Positions 1 to 10,129 of a stretch of 64,000 nucleotides of DNA are shown piece after piece. The notes beneath the pieces are model-generated. The model was not told where the DNA came from, searched no databases, and saw nothing but the letters and a program-made list of their open reading frames with translations. Every line of letters begins with the position of its first letter. The first letter of the stretch is position 1. The position numbers and the translations under genes were made by a program. Source of the stretch: Closterium sp. Naga37s-1 (Eukaryota; Streptophyta; Zygnematophyceae; Desmidiales; Closteriaceae); the NCBI GenBank assembly GCA_947471745.1, contig CANJKZ010000956.1:186001-250000 (forward strand), written 5' to 3'.

Positions 1-2510
1 TAGCTCCAGTGTCTCCAGCGCCTCCAGCTCCGGGAGCTCCACTCCAACGGTGTGCGCGCCGAACAAGCCACTCACGCAGCTACTGCAAGGACAGTCGCGG
101 CGAAGCACCAGCAGGACCTCCAGACGAAGCAACACCCCGAGGCGCAGCACCCCCAGACTCCGCACCCTCCGACTCAGCACCCCCAGGCTCAACACCCGCA
201 GACTCAGCACCCCCAGGCTCAGCACCCCCAGACCCAGCACCCACAGACCCCGCACCCCCCGGCTCCGCACCCCCAGACGCAACACCCCCAGATGCAGCAC
301 CTGGAGCAGCACCTGAGCCGACAGCTACCTGAACAGGCGCAGTACCAGGGAGAGGGTCTACCTGAGACACACCCGAGGGAGCAGGACCCTGGGGCGGGAG
401 GGGGTCTACCGGAGGTGGACCGGGAGCAAGGAAGAGCGGCGGGGGCGGGGGAGGGGCAGAGCGGTAGGGGAAGAGTCGGTAAAAGGGAACTGACTCGTCG
501 AACGTGACGTCCTGAGACGGGAGGACATGGCGCGAGGTGGGGTGGTAAATCTGCCAGCCAGGCGCGTCAGGGCAAAGCCAAGGAAGACGCAAGGAATGGC
601 ATGGGCGGACAGCTTGTCCGCGGACATATCGCGAACAAAGGCACGAGAACCCCAGACCCGGAACACCGACGCATCGCCAACCTTCCCCGTCCAACGCAGT
701 GTGGGCGAAGTCTCTGGCAAGGAGATACGGGGCCAGAGGTTGAGCTGATGTGCAGTGTACCGGACCGCAAACGGCCACAGAAAATGGGGAGCGGCCGCAT
801 GGATCATGGAGGTACGAGCGACCTCCATGACTAAGCCAATGCGGCGCTCAGCAATCCCATTTTGCTGAGGGGAGTCCGGAAGCGCGAACGACTGGAGAAT
901 GCCCTCCCCACGACAAAAGTCCCGCAAGAGGTCAGAGGAGAACTCACCACCTCTGTCAGAGTGCAGACGTAGGACAGGATGGTTCGTACCGAAGCGCTCG
1001 CGGAGTCGGAGACGGACTGTGCGGATCCAAGGGATCAAGACATCAGGGACCTCACCCTTGCTGCGCAAGGGGAGGACCGTGATGTACCGCGTGTAGTCGT
1101 CAACGACCAGCAGAAAGTAGCGCTCGCGGCCCTGTCCACTGACGCGGGCTGGGCCCCACACGTCCATGTGGAGAGTCTGCAGGGGAGCAGTCGTCAGGGG
1201 AAACGAGGAGGAGTGAGGAGCGGCGCGCTGCCGCCCCTCGACGCAAGGGAGGCAGGGCGGGGCAGGCGAGGGCGGGAGGGGAGGCAGAGACCTGGGTGGA
1301 CCAGAGACGAGAAACCGAGAGTGCATGCCACGAAGGCGTGGCAGGGAGGGGTGACCCAGGCGGTGGTGCCACAGAAGAGTCTAGTGCGACAGGAGGCGAC
1401 ACGAGCAAGAGGCGGCTACCTGACCTGACGCGGACACCTGAGCAGACGCAGCAACCTGAGGAGGCTCGGTAGCCAGCGTGTACAGACTTGACCCTGGCCG
1501 ACGAGTGAACGTAGCCAGGTGACGCCCCGTCCGTGTGCACGTGCAGATCAACACACGCTGACCCCCAGGGGTGGTGGTAGTGACCATCGCATCCTGAAGG
1601 GCAGCGGTACTCACCAAGTTCGTAGAGAATGAGTGGAGGTGAAGGCCTGACAGTGAGCTGGACGGAACCGCCAGACACGGGAGGACAGTGGAGGAACGGG
1701 CAACGACCGGGCCCCCAGAGGGGTCAGCCAGTCAGACCGGGACAGGTGCAGGGAGAGGAGTGAGAGTGATGCTGTCACGAAAGAAACAGCGCGAGGCGCC
1801 GGAGTCCAACGTGAAGGTGTGCAAGGCCTGAGTAGGCGCAGTACTAGGGAGAGTACCAGACTCACTAGCACCTAGAGCAGCAGCAGCTATACCTGGGTCA
1901 GGCGGCACACACTGGTAACAGTCACCCTCAGCACTAACAGACAAAGCATACATAGCAGAGATAATAACATCATAGTCTAGGTCAAAGATAGCAACTCCCG
2001 ACCTAAGCAAATCCGTTCAGCGAGGGCGCTCGACGTCGTCACCAAACTCAGCACGCCAGGCATCGTCAAGGCGGGAGCAACGGACACCCGTGCGAATGAC
2101 ATACGGGCAGGTCTCACTACCCCTACCCGTCCCACGCTGAACCAACCACTCACGGAGCTGCTGGAGCGACTGGGTCTCGCTCCGACGCTGCTGCTGCTGT
2201 CGCTGACCACCACCAGGGCCTCCACACCGAGGTCCAGACCTGCCACCACCAGACCCACCGCCTCCACTGCCGCCACTCCCTCCGCTGCCCCCACCACCGC
2301 TCCCACTGCCACCTCCACCACCACCGCTGCCACCTCCACCACCCCGGCCCCCCTTGCCCTTGCTGCTGCGGCGCTTCGCACTAGTCGAAGCAGCATCGAC
2401 GTCCTCAGTAACAGAGACGTCTGCAGCAGCAGCAGAGGCGAAGGAGGGGGAAAGGGGGGAGGGGGAGCACCCCTCAAAGAAGGGCAGGCGCGGAGTGCCA
2501 CGAGCAGCAC
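1..2510 (-). pseudogene. copia gag(C-term)-protease-integrase, element A
   Basis: Gag C-terminal part and protease lie at about 2510-1680 (LHTFTLDSGAS followed by RCFFRD). Pre-integrase and integrase follow at about 1680-490, with HMDVWGP and VVDDYTRY around the first catalytic Asp, LHSDRGGEFSS around the second, and the QQNGIAERRIG block holding the Glu. After that comes a 15-bp-unit linker (GGAEP/GGAES type) to the window edge. The frame is lost several times (near 2000, 1610, 1330 and 560). Compared with element F, about 45 bases of the gag Cys/His motif are deleted near 2080, removing the second Cys and the His. Non-functional; family assignment is secure. Confidence 0.85.
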
Positions 2511-2516
2511 CTACGC
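1..2516 (-). mobile_element. Ty1/copia fragment 'A' (truncated at window edge and in gag)
   Basis: Reading leftward from 2510, the minus strand gives a glycine-rich gag segment, the protease motif LDSGAS, the GAG-pre-integrase HRLGHPSLPRLRG, the integrase core and the start of a Pro/Ala/Gly/Glu repeat linker, in the standard copia order. Reverse transcriptase would lie left of base 1. The right edge is a sharp join at 2511-2517 to plus-strand Ty3 sequence with no LTR and no target duplication, so A is a broken copy rather than a complete insertion. Confidence 0.9.
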
Positions 2517-2517
2517 T

Positions 2518-3078
2518 ATGGACATTACGGTAGTAGGAGAAGCAGAGGAGCCGAGTGATTTTCAGAAACTGTTGGCAGCCGCACCGCCCGAACTACTGGA
2601 ACTACTGAAACGGTACCCGAGGATTTTTCCATACGATTTACCGGAGGGACTGCCACCTCAGCGAGCACACGACCATCACATAGAGTTAGAACCAGGGCAC
2701 AGCCAACCGTATAGCGACAGTTTCGATTGACATGGCCCGAACTCGACGAACTGAGGAAGGAGTTAGATTATCGACTGGAGAAAAAGTTCATTCGACTGAG
2801 CTCATCACTATTCGCCGTATCGATACTATTCATACCGAAAAAAGACAGAGGGTTTCGCATGTCTATTGATTACTGCGCACTGAATAGGGCAACAATCAAA
2901 TTGCGATATCCCATCCCCCGGGCCGACGAACTCATCGACCAACTGTGAACAGCGAGGGTATTTTCGAAAATCGACTTACGAGACCGTTACCACCAGATTC
3001 GAGTCGAACCGATAGACTGCTCCAAGACAAAATTTAGAACTAGATACGGGTCCTTTGAGTACACAGTGGTGCCTTTCG
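2518..3078 (+). pseudogene. Ty3 reverse transcriptase, N-terminal part (G1)
   Basis: Encodes PSDFQKLLAAAPPELLELL, the DLPEGLPPQRAHDHHIELEP segment, and the first RT blocks (FIPKKDRGFRMSIDY, YPIPRADELIDQL). All have close counterparts in G2. It is broken by a stop at about 2728 and another at about 2946, and the ORFs before and after are in shifted frames. The coding sequence runs to the pentamer tttcg at 3074-3078, the target site of LARD1, and resumes with the same pentamer at 4830. A degenerate Ty3 RT relic. Confidence 0.85.
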
Positions 3079-3223
3079 TGTTGAGAAATCAAAGGAAGTT
3101 AGAAAGGAGAAAGAGAAGAGGGTTTGCACTAGCAGCAGTTGGCATACATATAGGAAACCCTAATTGGGTTGTACTCGCTATAGAGTACCCCACTGCAGGC
3201 TAGACAATTACAACATTCTCACA
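3079..3223 (-). repeat. LARD1 left LTR (3' LTR)
   Basis: 145 bp, tgttgagaaatc...attctcaca on the plus strand. It differs from the right copy at two positions that I can see (near 3107 and at 3220), about 98.6% identity, so the insertion is fairly recent. The block cccaattagggttt (minus) is shared with the larger copia LTRs. Confidence 0.9.
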
Positions 3224-3299
3224 CACCCCCATAGCCAAAGTGGGGTGTAATCAGCACAAGAGGCAAAGCAAAACAAGCTCAGGGTGGATCACAATGTCA

Positions 3300-3900
3300 C
3301 CACACATTCTGAGCACAAGTACAGTTTAAAGTTAACAAATGTAAGCAAAGCTAGAGGCTATAGCAGAGGGCAAGTGTGGAGGAGGAGGGACTATGAGAGG
3401 AGAGGAGGTAGTGGGCGGCAGCTGAAGCTGCTGGCACACGGCGCAACTGGAGCAACTGGCACACGGGCAACTGGAGCAACTGGCACACTGGCAACTGGAG
3501 CAACTGGCCCACGGGCTACTGGAGTAACTGGCTCCGCGGCTAACTCTGAGCGGCAGGAGCAACAGACTCACGGGCGACTGGAGCAACGGGCTCACGGGCG
3601 ACTGGCGCAACGGGCTCACGGGCGACAGGCGCAACGGTCTCACGGGCGACTGGAGCTGCGGGCTTCACGGCGGCCACCCCCCTTCAACCTCCCCAAGCTA
3701 TCCCACCCCCCTGTCCCACACCCCTTGCTGCACCTCTAGATCCACTCACACTCCACCCCCTAGCACCACTCCGTCCACTCCCACACACCCACCCCCCTCA
3801 GCGACAGCTGCAGCAGTGGGAGACGAAGCAGGAGGAGGAGCAGGTGACGCCACACACCCGCCACCCCCTACTCGCCACCCCCAAACCCTAAGACAGGGCA
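3300..3900. other. LARD1 interior, conserved non-coding and short CA-rich repeats
   Basis: Holds a segment (about 3335-3450) that has a clear counterpart in LARD2 (47945-48060). Then come irregular repeats built on actggcacacgggc / cgggcgactggcgcaacgg (3430-3660) and a C-rich stretch. I see no protein domain. The conservation between LARD1 and LARD2 suggests a cis-acting role (inference). Confidence 0.5.
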
Positions 3901-3919
3901 GGGCAGGGTGGCGGGTGGG

Positions 3920-4300
3920 GAGGGGGGGGGGGGGGGGGGGGGGCAGGTCCGGGACGGGGCTGCAACAGGGCCGGGGCAGGGCCGGGACAGGGCCGGGGCC
4001 GAGGCAGGTCCGGGACGGGGCTGCGACGGGGCCGGGGCAGGGCCGGGACAGGGTCGGGGCCGGGGCAGGTTCGGGACGGGGCTGCGACGGGGCCGGGGCA
4101 GGGCCGGGACAGGGTCGGGGCCGGGGCAGGTCCGGAACAGGGCGGGGCCGTGGCAGGTCCGGGACAGGGTCCGGGCCGGGGCAGGTCCGGGACAGGGCGG
4201 GGCCGGGGCAGGTCCGGGACGGGGCAGGGGCCGGGGCAGGGCCGGGACAGGGTCGGGGCCGGGGCAGGTCCGGGACGGGGCAGGGCAGGGACGACGACGG
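3920..4300. repeat. GC-rich minisatellite in LARD1 (leader-type repeat)
   Basis: A G18 homopolymer tract near 3926 is followed by imperfect tandem units of about 61 bp built from ggccggggcagggccgggac and caggtccgggacggggctgc. It is comparable to the GC-rich leaders of E (9470-9830), H (50870-51930) and LARD2 (48680-49200). It creates long open frames on both strands that are not genes. Confidence 0.85.
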
Positions 4301-4684
4301 GAGGGACCGACGCGCGGCCCCCCCCAGGGTCGCCTCGACAGGCGACGGGAATTGGGGCCGCGCGGGCCCCCGTAGGCGCCGCGACGGGCGACGAGGGGGG
4401 GCCGCGCACGAGCCCCCCGGGCGACGAAACCGCCGTGCGCCCCGGGGCGCGCGACGGGCAGGGCGCCGCCGCGCGCCACGGGGCGCACGGCGGGTAGATA
4501 AGGGCGTCGCGCGGCCCCCAGGGCGGCGCGACGGTCAGAAAACCACCGCGCCGCGCGCCATGGGCGCGCGGCAGGCAAGGCAGCGCGCGCTCGAGGCGCG
4601 CGATAGACAGAGAAGCAGCAGCGGAAGTGTAGGGTGGGCCCATACACAGGATCGACCCGAGGGGGTCGACCTGCTCTGATTCCA

Positions 4685-4829
4685 TGTTGAGAAATCAAAG
4701 GAAGTTAGAAAAGAGAAAGAGAAGAGGGTTTGCACTAGCAGCAGTTGGCATACATATAGGAAACCCTAATTGGGTTGTACTCGCTATAGAGTACCCCACT
4801 GCAGGCTAGACAATTACAACATTCTGACA
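4685..4829 (-). repeat. LARD1 right LTR (5' LTR)
   Basis: 145 bp ending attctgaca, followed by the target duplication tttcg at 4830-4834. The primer-binding site lies immediately left of it on the minus strand. Confidence 0.9.
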
Positions 4830-6321
4830 TTTCGGGCTGACCAACGCACCCGCGGCTTTTCAGATGACCATGAACGAGGCGTTTAGGCCGCTCTTAGATA
4901 AATGCGTCATATACCTCGACGACATACCCGTTTACAGCTGGGAACAGCAGCAGCACTTAACAGATCTGGAAGTAGTGTTCAATATTTTAGAGGAAAACAG
5001 GTTACTGACCAAGGGTTCGAAGTGCGAGTTTCTTAAGGAGCGTCTAGAATTTATGGGGCACGTTATTTCAGAGGCTGGAGTTGAGATCGACCCAAAAAAG
5101 CTAGACAAGGTGAAAGCGTGGCACCCCCCGACAAATATCACGGAGCTGCAGAGATTTTTAGGGTTCGTTAATTATGTACGTCGGTTCGTCCCCGACATGG
5201 CACGGTTAGCTGCCCCACTGACGGATCTGCTACGGAAGGGGATCAGTTTTACGTGGGGGGAGAAAGAGCATGCTGCCTTCTCTGCCCTGAAAACTGTTCT
5301 CTGTTCACCACCCGTATTGTGCATTGCCGACCCACACCACCCATTCAAAGTGGTTGCCGACGCCAGCGACATCGCCATTGGAGCCGTACTGCCACAGGGC
5401 TTCGGCAACGGTTTACAGCCCATCGCATACAAGTCACGCAAATTGCATCCGCCCGAGAAAAATTACCCGATACACGACCGCGAAATGCTCGCGATCGTGC
5501 ACGCCTTCAAAGTGTGGCGCTGTTTCTTGACCGGTGCAGACGTGACAGTACAGACAGACCACAGATCACTACAGTACCTTCGCACACAGCCCCACCTCAA
5601 CCCATGACAGGTCCGTTGGCTCGACTTCCTCGAGTCCAATTTTCACTACACAATCACCTACAAAAAAGGAGCCTCAAACATCACCGACACACTGACCCGC
5701 CCCACTGCCCAGATACACGCCATACTACTCGCCCAAACTAGCCCATTCTTACAAGACTATTTACCCATGGTTACCAAGCGGACCCATTCTTTACCGGAGG
5801 AAACTCGCAGTAGTTCGCAGCAGAAAGGGGGTTTATTATGTAAAAGCCGGCACCGATTGCGTCTGGGTACCGGGCTACACTTTACTGCGGAAGTTACTAC
5901 TACAGGAGGCACATGGTGGAGTTACCTCAGGACATTTCAGAGTAGAGAAAACACGACAGCAGCTGCAGCGGTACGATTACTGGCCCGAGATGCTGACCGA
6001 CGTGCAGCGACACGTGACATCGTGTCCCACCTACCAGCTCATGAAGTCGTCACGTCAGCGACCGGCAGGACAGTTTCACCCGATACCACCCCCAGAGCGT
6101 GCTTGGCAGCAGGTGACGATGGTCTTCGTCACGGAGTTACCGCCTGGAGCACGTGGGAACGATGCGATCCTGGTGGTCGTCGATCGGCTGACAAAGATGG
6201 CACATTTTGCAGCCTGCAAGAAATCAATCACAGCCGAAGAAATAGCCCGACTCTTCATCTCCACCGTCGTTTGACTGCACGGGACACCAACAGCGATTAT
6301 CAGCGACCGCGACACAAAATT
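4830..6321 (+). pseudogene. Ty3 reverse transcriptase-RNase H-integrase (G1, continued)
   Basis: Continues from the tttcg duplication with LTNAPA-FQMTMNEAFRP. The active-site block is CVIYLDDIPVYS (G2 has CVIIYLDDILVYS). RNase H follows (VVADASDIAIGAVL...QPIAYKS, TDHRSLQYLR), then zinc-binding and integrase-core sequence (SCPTYQLMKSS, VTMVFVTELPPG). The last Cys of the integrase HHCC motif is changed (CPTY for CPTC). A stop follows at 5605 (CCATGA), with frameshifts around 5760-5990 and a stop at 6272. It ends abruptly at about 6321 within the second-Asp block. Confidence 0.85.
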
Positions 6322-7034
6322 TGAGGAGAGTCACTCTACAATAGTTGTGAGCTAGACTACGGGGTGTTGACACGAACTCTAGGAGTGATCGTAGCTTTGC
6401 ATAGTTCCTTAGCACTTGCACAATCATGGGAGAATTTTGCAAGAGTTCCACTAGCAAAGATTGCATTACAAAATGATGGCAATCACAATGACAAGAATAA
6501 CTACATCAGACACCTAGAAAATCTGCAGCTAGCATGGTCGACCGCCAGCACAGCATGGTCGACCGCTTGCCAGTGTTGCGTAGAGGAGTCGCGCCAGCAC
6601 TGCAGAAACGCGGCCTGCCAACACAGCAAGTCAACGGCGTGCCAACGCTGCAGCAGAGCGGCTGTCTAGCGTTGCATCTGTAAAAGACAGCAGTGCGCAC
6701 GTATGCAGGTGCGCACAGACGATTGGCCCGACTTGCACCGTTGTGCATCTATCGGCTGTGGTCTGCGCCTGATGAGCCACATCAAATTCGGGATACTAGC
6801 CCGAAGACGCCTTCGTCACCGCGACCTCGACGACGTTTGCGTGCCTCCACAGAATTCGCCGAGCAGGTTACCTGGTCGACCTGGTCGAACACCCGGTGCT
6901 CTGGTCGACGCCTCCCTCGTCGACCACAGCTCCCATCGAGGAACGCCCTGGTCAACGGACCCCTCCGTCGACCAGCACTGTAAGCTGCTCCTCCTGGTTG
7001 GCGAGCCCTCCGTCGACCTGCTCGGCCAGCTGCA
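6322..7034. other. unassigned segment with recurring gtcgac motifs
   Basis: Lies between the broken end of G1 and the broken end of F. The first ~200 bp are AT-richer, and 6530-7034 is GC-rich with at least seven gtcgac sites in phrases such as catggtcgacc and ctggtcgacctgg. The short ORFs (for example 6364-6669) match no family I recognise. It could be the end of another retroelement (a leader or linker) or filler DNA at a rearrangement joint. Confidence 0.4.
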
Positions 7035-9230
7035 GCCATCTCGGCATCCATAGCTGCCTGCCACTGAGAGGAGTAAGGACCCGTAATCGCCTCTGCGTAA
7101 GAGCGCGGGGTCGGGATGTCTGGAGCATCCGGGTCTCCCTCAGGGGCAAGCAGCATGGAAGCGAAACGAGGTACAGCAGCTGCAAGACACTCAAAGTCCT
7201 CCTGCCTGTCCTCAAGGACGTCCGTGCCAAGAGCACACTCACCCCCGACGGACGGAGGACTGGCAGACACTGACTCAGCAACAAGAGCAGTGGCGTAGTC
7301 GAGACGGCAGGCAGCAGCAAAGTCAAGCGGCTCAGCAACGAGAGCAAACGCAGCAACAGACTCAAAGGAAGGGTCAGTGACAGCAGTGGCGAGGAGACGA
7401 GAGACAGTGGGACTGGCAGCACGAGCTCGGTCACACGCAGGGTCAGGGACGGCTGGAAGAGAGGACTGAGGAGGAGGCGGCAGAGGAACACACAGTGGAA
7501 CAGAGGAAGGACGGAGTGCCATAGCGTGCGTGCCAGGGACAGGAGGAGGACGCGAACGAGGAGCGCGACGAGCAGTGCGAACAGGCAAGACAGGACGAGA
7601 CACAGGCTCACGACGCTCTGTAAGACCGCCAGACTGCTCAGTGTAGGAGAGGGAGCAGGCAGTGGGGAGGCTGGCTGTAACGGCGGCTGCAACTGGTCAG
7701 GCAGTGGACACAGGAAGTGAGGAGGAAGAACAGTAGAAGACGGGACACCAAGAACCTGCTGAAGCAGGGGAACGAAGTATGGTCGCGGCCGCACATCGCC
7801 TCCAGCGCCAGGGTCAACAGATCCAGCTTCTGCAGCTTCAGCGCCTCCAGCGCCAGTGCCTCCAACTCCAGCTCCTGCAGCTCCAGCGCCTCCTGCGCCA
7901 GGGCCTCCAACTCCAGCTCCTCCAGCTCCAGTGCCTCCAGCGCCAGCTGCTCCAGGCTCCGTAGGGTCTCCAGCTCCAGCGCACCCAACACCACCAGTCC
8001 CGGCAGCTCCATCACCACTGGTACGAGCACCTCCAGGACCAGTAGTCGCAGTACCTCCAGTACCGCCAGCTCCAGCAGTAACAGCAGCACCTCCAGCTCC
8101 AGTGTCTCCATCACCTCCAGCTCCGGGAGCTCCACTCCGACGGTGTGCGCACCGAACAAGCCACTCATGCAGCTGTTGCGAGGACAGTCACGGCGAAGCA
8201 CCAGCAGGACCTCCAGACGAAGCAGCACCCCGAGGCGCAGCACCCCCAGACTCCGCACCCTCCGACTCAGCACCCCCAGGCTCAACACCCGCAGGCTCAG
8301 CACCCCCAGGCTCAGCACCCCCAGACCCCACACCCTCAGACCCCGCACCCCCCGGCTCCGCACCCCCAGACGCAGCACCTGGAGCAGCACCTGAGCCGAC
8401 AGCTACCTGAACAGGCGCAGTACCAGGGAGAGGGTCTACCTGAGACACACCCGAGGGAGCAGGACCCTGGGGCGGGAGGGGGTCTACCGGAGGTGGACCG
8501 GGAGCAAGGAAGAGCGGCGCGGGCGGGGGAGGGGCAGAGCGGTAGGGGAAGAGTCGGTAGAAGGGAACCGACTCGTTGAACGTGACGTCCTGGGACGAGA
8601 GGACACATGACGAGGTGGGGTGGTAAAACTGCCAGCCAGGCGTGTCAGGGACAAAGCCAAGGAAGACACAGGGAATGGCGCGGGCGGAGAGCTTGTCCGC
8701 GGACGTATCGCGAACAAAGGCATGAGAACCCCAGACCCGGAACACCGACGCATCGCCAACCTTCCCCATCCAACGCAGTGTGGGCGAGGTCTCTGGCAAG
8801 GAGACACGGGGCCAGAGGTTGAGCTGATGCGCAACGTACCGGACCGCAAACGGCCACAGAAAATGGGGAGCGGCCGCATGGATCATGGAGGTACGAGCGA
8901 CCTCCATGACTAAGCCAATGCGGCGCTCAGCAATCCCATTTTGCTGAGGGGAGTCCGGAAGTGTGAACGACTGGAGAATGCCCTCCCCACGACAAAAGTC
9001 CCGCAAGAGGTCGGAGGAGAACTCACCACATCTGTCAAAGTGCAGACGTAGGACAGGAAGGTTCGTACCGAAGCGCTCGCGGAGTCGGAGACGGACTGTG
9101 CGGATCCAAGGGATCAAGACATCAGGGACCTCACCCTTGCTGCGCAAGGGGAGAACCGTGGTGTACCGCGTGTAGTCGTCAACGACCAGCAGAAAGTAGC
9201 GCTCGCGGCCCTGTCCACTGATGTGGGCTG
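7035..9230 (-). pseudogene. copia integrase-linker-RT start, element F (left half)
   Basis: Integrase core at about 9230-8600 (VVDDYTRYTTVLPLRSKGE, the second-Asp motif altered to LHFDRCGEFSS, PQQNGIAERRIG, GWQFYHPTS). The repeat linker follows at about 8570-7800, then a stretch beginning about 7680 that leads into the RT N-terminal extension (MALRPSSVPL, ECALGTDVLEDRQEDFECL). It stops at AAMDAEMA. The Asp-Arg-Gly-Gly block of the second catalytic Asp reads DRCG, one sign of decay. A truncated copy with several frame changes in the linker. Confidence 0.85.
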
Positions 9231-9354
9231 TGTCACACTTATATGCTATAGTCTGTTTAGGCTGTAGTGGGGTAGACACTATGGGGTACAGTTTCCTAGG
9301 GTTTCATATTTGTACCCAACTCTTTTCTTAGTCAATCATTCCTGTTTCTTCACA
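9231..9354 (+). repeat. element E 5' LTR
   Basis: 124 bp, starting tgtcacacttatatgc and ending tttcttcaca. It follows the target duplication ggctg (9226-9230) and matches 24042-24165 at every position I compared. Confidence 0.95.
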
Positions 9355-9372
9355 TGGTATAGAGCGGGTTCC
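9355..9372 (+). other. element E primer-binding site
   Basis: tggtatagagcgggttcc begins directly after the LTR and resembles the Met-initiator-tRNA complement (TGGTATCAGAGC) used by many plant LTR elements, with substitutions. In H the same site reads tggtttcagagcaggtcc (50802 onward). Confidence 0.75.
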
Positions 9373-9469
9373 CTAGTGGGACCGTTTCTTCCTAAGGGCC
9401 CACCATTAAATTTTTTTTTTTTCCTAACCTGCCCGAAGCGCACTTCGCGCTCTGCCCTGCCCTACCCTT

Positions 9470-9840
9470 TCGCGGCCCCTTAGGGGCCTGCCCTGCTCTT
9501 GCGGCCCCTTCGCGGCCCCTTCGCGGCCCCTTAGCGGCTCCTTCGCGGCCCCTTAGCGGCCCCTTCGCGGCCCCCCTTCGCGACCCCGTCGCGGCCCCGT
9601 CGCGGCCCCGCCCCGGCCCTGCCCCGTCGCCTGTCGCGGCCCCGTCGCGGCCCCGCCCCAGCCCTGCCCTGTCGCCTGTCGCGACCCCGTCGCGGCCCCG
9701 TCGCGGCCCCGCCCGGGCCCTGCCCCGTCGCCTGTCGCGGCCCCGTCGCGGCCCCGCCCCGTCCCTGCCCCGTCGCCTGTCGCGGCCCCGCCCCGGCCCT
9801 GCCCCGTCGCCTGTCGGGCCCCGTCGCGGCCTCCCACCTG
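9470..9840 (+). repeat. GC-rich tandem leader of element E
   Basis: Irregular tandem units of gcggccccgtcgcggccccg and ccctgccccgtcgcctgtcg between the primer site and gag. Open frames on the minus strand here are compositional. A short T-rich run (9410-9422) separates it from the primer-site region. Confidence 0.85.
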
Positions 9841-10129
9841 CAGCAGCTACCGGGGTGTGCCAGCCGCTGCCGCCGTCGCTGCCGCTGTCGCCGCCGTCCT
9901 GGCCCTGCCTTGCAGCCGAGCCGCGGCCCTGCCCTGTTGCCCTGTTGCGGCCCTGACCCTGCCGGCGCACCATGGCCCTGCCCCACCAGTCGCGGCCGCC
10001 TACCCAACCGCCCCTGGTAAGAGCACCGCCGAGCCGCCCCGCCCTGCCGAGCCGCGCTGCCCTGCCGAGCCGCGCCGCTTAGCCGAGTCGCACTACTGCT
10101 GCTGCTGCTAGCCTACTGCTGCTACTGTC

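Larger units (their letters stand above)
3079..4829 (-). mobile_element. non-autonomous LTR element LARD1 (no gag-pol)
   Basis: A complete 1751-bp insertion. Two 145-bp LTRs (3079-3223 and 4685-4829) start TGT and end ACA, and the 5-bp target duplication tttcg lies at 3074-3078 and 4830-4834. It is inserted in minus orientation. The primer site (minus, 4684-4670, tggaatcagagcagg) touches the right LTR, and the 3' UTR and purine tract (gctatgggggtg) touch the left LTR. The 3' UTR closely resembles that of the copia elements here, and the interior carries the same kind of GC-rich tandem leader, but no gag or pol domain remains. Long ORFs inside are compositional. It is probably mobilised in trans by a related copia element. 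Confidence 0.9.
2517..6321 (+). mobile_element. Ty3/gypsy fragment 'G1', interrupted by LARD1
   Basis: Plus-strand Ty3 pol from just upstream of reverse transcriptase to the middle of the integrase core, colinear and clearly homologous with G2 (44209-47155, minus). The left edge abuts copia A in mid-gag. The right edge stops just after the integrase SDRDTK block, where G2 continues. Bases 3079-4829 are a separate LTR insertion. No LTRs or target duplications belong to G1 itself, so it is an internal fragment. Confidence 0.88.

Noticed and set aside
3816-4698. Overlapping ORFs of 250-290 codons on both strands
   Set aside because: They lie in a GC minisatellite of LARD1 with almost no stop codons by composition, are Gly/Arg- or Pro-rich in every frame and show no domain.
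8188-8410. Collagen-like or proline-rich proteins in the 15-bp repeats
   Set aside because: These are the integrase-RT linkers of copia elements read in wrong frames or on the opposite strand.
9392-10007. Minus-strand ORFs up to 193 codons
   Set aside because: Tandem leader repeat of element E, antisense to the element; repeat translation only.
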